DNA from: a bacterium
GTDB lineage: Bacteria; B130-G9
Direction of reading: 5' to 3'
Assembly (NCBI GenBank): GCA_035527515.1
Contig: DATLAJ010000037.1
Coordinates: forward strand, 1 to 49,870
DNA: 49,870 nt
Made by a program: the position numbers and the translations under genes. Below, piece by piece: positions 1-5,737 of this stretch. How positions within the stretch are numbered: the first letter of the stretch is position 1; every line of letters starts with the position of its first letter. The notes under the pieces are model-generated. The model was not told where the DNA came from. It searched no databases and saw nothing but the letters and a program-made list of their open reading frames with translations.

Positions 1-197
1 AGGTGTGAGTCCGAACGCAGCCCGAAAGCCCATACGTCCCGCTGCCACAGTAGTTCCATGTCATCCGCGGTTGCGACAGGGGCAAGTCCTGTGTGGCCTG
101 GGTCGCGCTGGAACATCGGCCAGAACGAGTCCGCCTGACCAGTGACAGCCACAACAAACATAAACGCAAACACTAATAACACTGTCAGATAACGCAT
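1..197 (-). CDS. Secreted PQQ-type beta-propeller protein, 5' end only
   Basis: The first 65 codons of a gene that runs off the left edge of the window. The ATG at 197 follows a clear GAGGAG ribosome site on the minus strand. Residues 1-22 form a signal peptide (basic MRY, then a hydrophobic stretch ending at TGQA). The mature start, SFWPMFQRDPGHTGLAP, matches the opening repeat common to secreted PQQ/BamB-like propeller proteins (WPMFxxDxxHTG). The gene lies downstream of the small secreted protein at 281-643 with a strong hairpin between them. Function is not determinable; a structural or binding role outside the cytoplasm is inferred. The propeller assignment rests on one repeat motif. Confidence 0.7.
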   Translation of the reverse strand, partial: MRYLTVLLVFAFMFVVAVTGQADSFWPMFQRDPGHTGLAPVATADDMELLWQRDVWAFGLRSDSH

Positions 198-229
198 CAC
201 GTTTTCTCCTCTCTATCTCTAGGGGATGA

Positions 230-259
230 GGCGGCGAGGGACTCAGGTCCCTCGCCGCC
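230..259 (-). terminator. GC-rich hairpin between two secreted-protein genes
   Basis: A perfect 13-bp inverted repeat (230-242 with 247-259) encloses a TCAG tetraloop. A second hairpin (AGCGTC/GACGCT, 266-282) overlaps the stop codon of the upstream gene. No U-tract follows on the minus strand, so it may stabilise a 3' end or attenuate read-through rather than act as a classic terminator. Confidence 0.5.
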
Positions 260-280
260 CATTCTAGCGTCTTGTTGACG

Positions 281-643
281 CTAAATCACTTCAGGTCCGA
301 CTCCCACGAGCGTATAATCATCAAATGTCTCGAACTGGTATGTGTAGTCGTCGCCCTCAGGAAGCGTCGTCTCATAGATGTAGTGAACCACGTCGTCAAA
401 ATCCTGCCAAGCCATCAGCTGGTTGATATACAGATTCTCGCCCTTCCAGACCTTGAGGTAGCAGTTCGGCGGTACCTGCTCCTCATCCAGATTGTAGCGA
501 ACCTCATAGTGAAAGATAGTGCTGTTCGCAAACCCGCTGGTTGGTGTGACCCAGCCATCACTAGTGAAGTAGCCCGCGAAAGCCAGTGCGGCCAACAAAG
601 CGATCGAGCCAACAATCGCTATTACTCTAACTCTTCTCAACAT
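281..643 (-). CDS. Small secreted Ig-like-module protein
   Basis: A 120-residue protein. The reading frame is open further upstream, but the ATG at 643 is preceded by a perfect AGGAGG six bases away and begins a signal peptide (MLRRVR followed by about 17 hydrophobic residues), so I chose it. The mature part, FHYEVRYNLDEE then YTYQFETFDDYTLVG, resembles the F-x-Y-x-V-x-Y-x-D beta-sandwich module repeated in the large protein at 11101-15696, and also the small secreted protein at 31541-31945. It is followed by a hairpin and the secreted propeller gene at 1-197. A minus-strand promoter at 1212-1241 could drive it through a leader of about 560 nt. Family unknown; export is well supported, function is not. 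Confidence 0.7.
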   Translation of the reverse strand: MLRRVRVIAIVGSIALLAALAFAGYFTSDGWVTPTSGFANSTIFHYEVRYNLDEEQVPPNCYLKVWKGENLYINQLMAWQDFDDVVHYIYETTLPEGDDYTYQFETFDDYTLVGVGPEVI

Positions 644-765
644 TTCAAACCTCCTATACATTTCTCGAAAAAGTTGCATTATTGTGTCTAAGTTGACATT
701 ATTCTCATAAACGGTGATGCCATTTGAAAGAACGGCGCGCGGGGCGAATAGGAGGGCCTCGTGGT

Positions 766-1137
766 CTAAACTGTACCGCGAGCCCTCTTCCCGCACTCGG
801 CAGGAAAGGCCCGGCTGTAAACGCAAGTAGAGAATGAAACATCATCATAACTTATAGGCCGGGTTCTGGCTTGCGCTGCCCCCCCCGCACTTTCCAACGA
901 AATAGGTTGCCAGGCATTGGAAGCCACCAACGGCAAACAGAGAGGGAGGACGAGAAGAATTACAGTGAAAGACGTTGCCGGTCTTGCTGAACGAGCAACG
1001 GTGCAGAACGCACGCGCCCGATGTGTCAGCTTGTGGCCGAACCTAGAATCCGAATGCAGCCGGGCATAGGCTGAAAAGTCAGCCTCGCTGGCCTCATCAT
1101 CCTCAAAACTGTTCCGAGAAACTTTGGCGATTCTCAT
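766..1137 (-). CDS. Possible small hypothetical ORF, probably not coding
   Basis: An open frame of 123 codons lying between the promoter at 1212-1241 and the gene at 643. The ATG at 1137 has GAGGGG upstream; another in-frame ATG at 1194 has AAGG. The product is arginine- and serine-rich with one internal hydrophobic stretch and matches nothing I recognise. It may instead be the untranslated leader of the 281-643 gene. Listed because of the promoter and ribosome-site context only. Confidence 0.2.
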   Translation of the reverse strand: MRIAKVSRNSFEDDEASEADFSAYARLHSDSRFGHKLTHRARAFCTVARSARPATSFTVILLVLPLCLPLVASNAWQPISLESAGGAAQARTRPISYDDVSFSTCVYSRAFPAECGKRARGTV

Positions 1138-1211
1138 CGCTCCCCTCAAAAGGTCTGCGCCTCTGCGTGGAAGCTCGCGCATCCCCAGGCGCATTGTGCG
1201 ACCTTACTATA

Positions 1212-1241
1212 AATATACTCCATCCGGACCGGCCTTGTCAA
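1212..1241 (-). promoter_or_regulatory. Sigma70-like promoter, minus strand
   Basis: Reading the minus strand: TTGACA (1241-1236), an 18-bp spacer, then TATATT (1217-1212). The flanks (CTTGACAAGG and TATATTTAT) match the promoter at 11014-11043 almost exactly. The nearest confident gene downstream is the small secreted protein starting at 643. Confidence 0.6.
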
Positions 1242-1336
1242 GCTTAAAAAACAGACTTTATCATTCTCGATCCTTTTTGACGGATTTGTCTCTGCGTTGC
1301 GCCTCCCTTGCTCCGCCCAAACGGCAGAAGGGTGTC

Positions 1337-1485
1337 GTAGGGGCTGTCCGAGAATCAGTGTGGGTCGTAGGGGCGATTCACGAATCGCCCTGGTTTGACC
1401 GACCTGTAAAGGGCAGGTCCGGGACCTGCTACACTATCCGATCGGGCACTGTGACGGCGAAGGGCGATTCGTGAATCGCCCCTAC
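1337..1485 (+). repeat. Composite palindromic dispersed repeat, copy 1
   Basis: The element opens with GTAGGGGCTGTCC (1337-1349). It then has a palindrome (1371-1390: GGGCGATTC, 2-nt loop, GAATCGCCC) preceded by GTAG, a middle part with the hairpin GCAGGTCC/GGACCTGC and CCGATCGGG, and finally an inverted copy of the palindrome (1462-1481) ending in CCCCTAC. The same order of parts recurs on the minus strand at 29177-29286. It encodes nothing; peptides read across it (VGAIHESP-like) are artefacts of the repeat. Confidence 0.8.
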
Positions 1486-1506
1486 ATTGTCCTCCATGGC
1501 AGAATA

Positions 1507-1530
1507 GGGTGCGGCAAGCAGCACCCCTAC
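1507..1530 (+). repeat. Extra hairpin ending in CCCCTAC
   Basis: GGGTGC (1507-1512) pairs with GCACCC (1521-1526) around an 8-nt loop and is followed by CTAC. The stem sequence differs from the neighbouring palindromes, but the 3' end is the same, as if a shared end sequence were attached to different hairpins. Confidence 0.45.
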
Positions 1531-1606
1531 GGCCCCGCCCAGTGCGCCTCGGCCACTGTCGGTTTTGTTTCTGTCTTGACCGGCCGCCTTTCTGTTGAAC
1601 ATTATC

Positions 1607-1634
1607 TTGACAAGTGGCGGATTTGTCTTATATT
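1607..1634 (+). promoter_or_regulatory. Sigma70-like promoter of the Lrp-lysine aminotransferase pair
   Basis: TTGACA (1607-1612), a 16-bp spacer and TATATT (1629-1634), about 50 bp before the TTG start at 1686. The -35 context CTTGACAAG is shared with the promoters at 1212-1241 and 11014-11043. Confidence 0.65.
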
Positions 1635-1685
1635 GTTTTGTGAAAGCGGCCTTTGGCCTAATATCATTCAATTGAGGGTGAAGCA

Positions 1686-2177
1686 TTGGACAGTATAGAC
1701 TTGAAGATCCTCTCGATGCTTCAAGAGGACTGTAAGGTTCCCCAGGTTGAGCTGGCTCGGAGCGTGGGCCTCTCGCCGGCCTCGATCTCGGAGAGGCTAA
1801 AGCGCCTCGAGAGGACAGGGATCATTAAGTCCTACACGGCGATTCTGGACGCTCACGCTCTTGGAATCGACATTACAGCGTTTGTGTTTGTTTTTGTTGA
1901 GCATCCGAGGTTCGAGTCTAAGCTTCTGGAGGAGCTCCGTGCTGTGCCGGAGGTTCTGGAGTGTCACCATGTTACAGGCGATTTCAGCCTTCTCTTGAAA
2001 GTGAGAACCCGAAACATCGAGACGTTTGAACACCTTCTTTTCCATAATATAAACAGGATACCCGGGGTGAGGCAGACCAAAACTACGATCGTGCTGTCTT
2101 CGCCGAAGGAGACGACGCGCATCCCTGTGGACATACCTGCTGAGAGCCCTAACGATGAGAAAGATCAAGGAGTGTAG
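1686..2177 (+). CDS. Lrp/AsnC-family transcriptional regulator
   Basis: A 163-residue feast/famine regulator. The N-terminal winged helix-turn-helix (about residues 1-50: LDLKILSMLQED-like start, LARSVGLSPASISERLKRLE recognition region) is followed by the effector-binding RAM domain (about 65-140, with the VLECHHVTGDFSLLLKVR segment). The start is TTG, chosen because GAGGGTG lies just upstream and the HTH begins at once. It is directly followed by lysine 6-aminotransferase. In actinobacteria an Lrp-type regulator next to this enzyme controls it in response to amino acids, and the same role is inferred here. The C-terminal tail (about 20 residues, charged) is longer than in minimal Lrp proteins. 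Confidence 0.9.
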   Translation: MDSIDLKILSMLQEDCKVPQVELARSVGLSPASISERLKRLERTGIIKSYTAILDAHALGIDITAFVFVFVEHPRFESKLLEELRAVPEVLECHHVTGDFSLLLKVRTRNIETFEHLLFHNINRIPGVRQTKTTIVLSSPKETTRIPVDIPAESPNDEKDQGV

Positions 2178-2181
2178 GAAA

Positions 2182-3510
2182 ATGGCGTTTACAAGGAGCA
2201 TAAAACCGACGGCTGTTCATGAGACGCTTGGCAAGTACATGCTTGTGGATGGGTTCGACCTCGTAATCGATCTTGAGAAGAGCAAGGGGAGCAGGCTTCA
2301 CGATTCACGCTATAATCGCGAGTTTCTGGACATGTTCTCGTTTTTCGCCTCGAATCCACTAGGCATGAACCATCCGGCGCTTCGGGACAAGGATTATTTG
2401 ATGAAGCTAACTAGGGCGGCCGTTCAAAAGCCGTCCAACTCCGACATCTACACTGTCGAGATGGCGGAGTTTGTCGATACGTTCGGTCGAATCGCCATGC
2501 CCAAGCATGCGCGCTACCTGTTTTTCGTCGAGGGTGGCGGCCTGGCGGTTGAGAACGCGCTGAAGGCAGCGTTCGACTGGAAGGTTCGCAAGAATCTCAA
2601 GGCCGGCATTAAGAAGGAGCTGGGCACACAGGTCCTACACTTCCGCGAGGCGTTTCACGGGAGGACCGGCTATACGCTTTCTCTGACCAACACCGACCCG
2701 GTTAAGATTAAGTACTTCCCGAAGTTCGAGTGGCCGCGAGTTGACAATCCCAAGGTTACGTTCCCGCTCGAGGGCGAGAACCTTTCCGCAGTCGAGGCCG
2801 CAGAGGAGCGTGCTCTTTCCCAGATGCACGAGGCGTTCCTGAGGAACGATGGCGACATCGCGGCGATCATCATCGAGCCAATCCAGGGCGAGGGCGGCGA
2901 CAATCACTTCCGCCCAGAGTTCTTGCGGGCGCTCAGGAAAGTCGCTGACGACAACGACGCGATGCTTATTTTCGATGAGATTCAGACCGGACTTGGCCTG
3001 ACCGGCAAGATGTGGTGCTACGAGCACTTCGGCATGGCGCCGGACATTCTTTGTTTTGGCAAGAAAACACAGGTCTGCGGGATCGCTTGCAGCAGCAGGA
3101 TCGATGATGTTCCGGATAACGTATTCCAAGTGGGAAGCCGAATCAACTCCACTTGGGGCGGCAACCTTGTGGACATGGTGCGCTGCCAGAGGTTTCTCGA
3201 GGTGATCGAGGAGGAGAACCTCGTTGAGAATGCGGCCAGAATGGGCGAGAGATTGCTTGATGGCCTCAAGGCGCTTCAGGAGAGATTTCCCGGGACCGTC
3301 CAGAACGCTCGAGGCAGGGGCCTTATGTGTGCTTTCGATCTTTCCGAAACGGCGCTCCGAGATAAGCTCTTCGGCAAAACGTATCAGAATGGTCTGATCC
3401 TGCTGAAGACCGGCGTCCGCGGCATCAGGTTCCGCCCAGCTCTGAACGTTACGCCGGGCGATATAGACGAGGCGCTTCAGAGGCTAGAGGATTCACTGGC
3501 GCATATCTAG
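2182..3510 (+). CDS. lat: L-lysine 6-aminotransferase
   Basis: A 442-residue class III PLP-dependent aminotransferase. It transfers the epsilon-amino group of lysine to 2-oxoglutarate, giving allysine (which cyclises to piperideine-6-carboxylate) and glutamate. Family-specific stretches are clear: MLVDGFDLVIDL (20-31), KPSNSDIYTVEMAEFV (83-98), FFVEGGGLAVENALKAAFDW (114-133), EPIQGEGGDNHFRPEF (232-247) and LIFDEIQTG with D265. PLP-Lys is K294 in CFGKKTQVCG, and INSTWGGNLVDMVR follows. The length fits the family. I chose the ATG at 2182 over the in-frame ATG at 2155 because it does not overlap the regulator and follows AAGGAG. Known roles of the family are lysine catabolism, stress or persistence, and antibiotic precursor supply; which applies here is unknown. 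Confidence 0.93.
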   Translation: MAFTRSIKPTAVHETLGKYMLVDGFDLVIDLEKSKGSRLHDSRYNREFLDMFSFFASNPLGMNHPALRDKDYLMKLTRAAVQKPSNSDIYTVEMAEFVDTFGRIAMPKHARYLFFVEGGGLAVENALKAAFDWKVRKNLKAGIKKELGTQVLHFREAFHGRTGYTLSLTNTDPVKIKYFPKFEWPRVDNPKVTFPLEGENLSAVEAAEERALSQMHEAFLRNDGDIAAIIIEPIQGEGGDNHFRPEFLRALRKVADDNDAMLIFDEIQTGLGLTGKMWCYEHFGMAPDILCFGKKTQVCGIACSSRIDDVPDNVFQVGSRINSTWGGNLVDMVRCQRFLEVIEEENLVENAARMGERLLDGLKALQERFPGTVQNARGRGLMCAFDLSETALRDKLFGKTYQNGLILLKTGVRGIRFRPALNVTPGDIDEALQRLEDSLAHI

Positions 3511-3557
3511 CCGCTCAGGTTGTAGCTCACGCACAAGTACGCTTCGGGCCCTGATGA

Positions 3558-4748
3558 TCAAGTCTGGGGTCTTTGCGCGCCGTATGCGGTTATTCTATTG
3601 TTTGTTAAGGTCGCCGGTTTGAGCTTAGGCAAAACTTGACGCGCTAGGTAGTCATGTACCCCTGCCACCCGCACCTCCTGATCGGTTTGGCCTACTAGGC
3701 GGCGATAACAGGCAGCAAGTATCGAATATTCCTTTGGCAGGCCGTCGCAGTGAGCCTCGTCCCACCTCATATCGGCAAGCATACTATCTAGTTTTTGGAG
3801 TCGGGTTAACAGAGCGTCAAGTGATTGGCGATGTTTGGCCTTTTCCTCGGTATCCTTGCCTGACCGGTTTCTCGTTGTGGCATAGTTCTTGCGGACCTTT
3901 GCCGCTTCGCGCCAGATCTGGCTTCTTTTCGACGCGCTCCTTAGCATGGTTGAGTCTCGTCTCAGCTTCGCCTCGAAGCCAAGCAATTCGCTGTGCACTT
4001 TTGCCAGCTTCTCGAGCTTGTGTTTGTAGTTGAATATCCATCCCTTGTAGTCACTTCCATAGACATTATATGACTTAAACAGCGCATGCCTCTTCGGATG
4101 ATAACAGCCCAATATGAAGAGCCATTCTTCGGGCAGCTCCGCGCGCACAGCGGAAAGCACTTGCCCCATTCTCCTCATGGAGCCAGCACTAGCATATCTA
4201 ACCGTGTGGTCATTCCTATTCAAAAGCCCCCCTATAGCCAGTTTCCCAACCCCGAGCTCCGCAAGCTGGATGCTGCTTTTGACGTATTCCTCCACTGACT
4301 TTCCTTGTGCAACCAGGATCAGTTCAAATCTCCGATCGCCACTCTGATAAACGCTTAAGCCTTTTAGCGCGCTCTCATAGGTTGAGTCCGGGTCCCTGAA
4401 TGTATCAGTCATTATGCCGTAGTCAGCGCGCATTTCTTCATAGGTGCGAAATAAATCAGGATAGGCCGGCCGCGGCTTGTCCGCAAATATCCCGCAATCC
4501 ACTGCTTTCACCACGGCGCTTCTCAACTGAAGGGCCTTCCGGCAGGGCTCAGTTAGACGACACTCGGCATGATCAGTCCGAAGCCAGCAACCGGACTTGT
4601 CACAAGGGAAATCAGCATAGAGCTGTCGAAACCGCGGCGATACTAGAGCATGGGTCATTAGACCAAATCGCACGCCGGGATGATTAACAAAGAAAGTTTT
4701 TATGATGTTCAATGACATCGGCCGGTCAACCACAAAGAAGGGGATCAC
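3558..4748 (-). CDS. DpdA/TGT-like transglycosylase of a putative defence operon
   Basis: A 396-residue protein resembling the tRNA-guanine transglycosylase superfamily, closest by eye to DpdA-type proteins that insert 7-deazaguanines into DNA. Signatures: VRFGLMTHALVSP (26-38), VDCGIF (83-88, where TGT has its DSG-type catalytic Asp), MRADYGIMTD (106-115), ILVAQGKSVEEY (144-155), LAIGGLL (170-176), and GCYHPKRHALFKSYNVYGSDYKG (split around 214-236, with D233 at the site of the second Asp). An N-terminal cysteine set (C49, C54, C63, C69) may bind metal. The C-terminal third is helical and charged. The ATG overlaps the preceding stop (ATGA), showing translational coupling. The substrate, DNA or tRNA, is not shown by sequence. 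Base composition is visibly AT-richer than in flanking genes. Confidence 0.7.
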   Translation of the reverse strand: MIPFFVVDRPMSLNIIKTFFVNHPGVRFGLMTHALVSPRFRQLYADFPCDKSGCWLRTDHAECRLTEPCRKALQLRSAVVKAVDCGIFADKPRPAYPDLFRTYEEMRADYGIMTDTFRDPDSTYESALKGLSVYQSGDRRFELILVAQGKSVEEYVKSSIQLAELGVGKLAIGGLLNRNDHTVRYASAGSMRRMGQVLSAVRAELPEEWLFILGCYHPKRHALFKSYNVYGSDYKGWIFNYKHKLEKLAKVHSELLGFEAKLRRDSTMLRSASKRSQIWREAAKVRKNYATTRNRSGKDTEEKAKHRQSLDALLTRLQKLDSMLADMRWDEAHCDGLPKEYSILAACYRRLVGQTDQEVRVAGVHDYLARQVLPKLKPATLTNNRITAYGAQRPQT

Positions 4749-5737
4749 TGCTCCGGGCCGGAATAAAATAGAGTCTCCCCGGCCTCCTCGGTTCCCCTTC
4801 TTCGCTTCATCGGTATCGGATAGGCCATTTGATATTCTTGATGTCTATTCCACACCTCGTATAAGCCTATAGCCTGCATTTTCGTGCCGACTGGCGCCAG
4901 AACGATATCGGGAGCGATTCCTTGTTCGCGTTCGACAGATTGCCGAAGTCTCTCGATCAGTGCCTCGCACTGAGCGCAGAATGCCTGGGGGTCATAGCTC
5001 GGTAAACTCGCATAGTACACGGAATCCGTGGAAAGCAAGGTGCTATTGTTCTTCTTGGCCGTTTCCAGTATTTTGTTACGAGCCGAATCTTTCTCTCCCG
5101 GATCACCCAGTATTGCGAGTGTACGAATAGGATCGTACCGCTTGAAGAGCGAATATGCTCGAGCTCCCTCATAGCCAAGCGAGATCACAAGAAGTGTAGG
5201 CCGCCAGCCGACAGCCCCTTCGAAGCCTGGCAGCGTGATCACATTTTTCAGACCAATCGCGTACGCATCCTCCGGATATCGATGCCGTCCGACCTTAGTG
5301 TATGCGAGAAATTGGGGCTTTCTAGGAATAAACCGCAGCATCGTGAGGATATATGACCGTGGGAAGGTGGAGATGTCAAAAACCATGGTTCTCACATCTA
5401 GAGTCTGCGCGAGTTTAGTCCATGTATCCAGGTCATCCAAAGTAAGCCGCATTTCATCATACGGGATTGCGCGATCCACCAGGATCTGAAGACCACGTTT
5501 ATGGTTTTCATGAAAGCGCTCTCGAGCGTCCTTATCACGGTCGTCAGACCCTTCTTCCGGCTCTCTGAAATAGACGTCAAAAACAACGAGCATTACCATA
5601 GAAATCGCTTTTGTCTCCGTAAGTCTGGTCAGCCCAGCGATAAATCGTTCCTCAAAGCTCACCGCGGTAAGTAGAAATGAATCGGAGGCCAATCCCGGAC
5701 TAGCGTTTAGTAGCGGGGAAATTCGTCTAGAAGTCAT
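4745..5737 (-). CDS. Unknown operon protein with CARF-like GTK motif
   Basis: A 330-residue protein I cannot assign to a family. The frame is open further upstream, but the ATG at 5737 has GGGGAGG four bases before it and overlaps the SIR2 gene by only 11 bases, so I use that start. It reads as an alpha/beta Rossmann-like protein in two halves. The first has LTAVSFEERFIAGL, MVMLVVFDVYF and VRTMVFDISTFPRSY. The second has LLVISLGYEGARAYSLF, TLAILGDPGEKD and IVLAPVGTKMQAIGLY (G284-T285-K286). The APVGTK segment recalls the GGTK signature of CARF/SAVED ligand-binding domains, so a nucleotide-sensing role is possible but inferred. Stop and next start overlap as ATGA. No signal peptide or membrane segment is visible. 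Confidence 0.6.
   Translation of the reverse strand: MTSRRISPLLNASPGLASDSFLLTAVSFEERFIAGLTRLTETKAISMVMLVVFDVYFREPEEGSDDRDKDARERFHENHKRGLQILVDRAIPYDEMRLTLDDLDTWTKLAQTLDVRTMVFDISTFPRSYILTMLRFIPRKPQFLAYTKVGRHRYPEDAYAIGLKNVITLPGFEGAVGWRPTLLVISLGYEGARAYSLFKRYDPIRTLAILGDPGEKDSARNKILETAKKNNSTLLSTDSVYYASLPSYDPQAFCAQCEALIERLRQSVEREQGIAPDIVLAPVGTKMQAIGLYEVWNRHQEYQMAYPIPMKRRRGTEEAGETLFYSGPEQ

Noticed and set aside
1124-1698. Small open frames across the repeat (116, 85 and 75 codons)
   Set aside because: They are translations of the palindromic element (VGAIHESP-type peptides) and lack ribosome sites.
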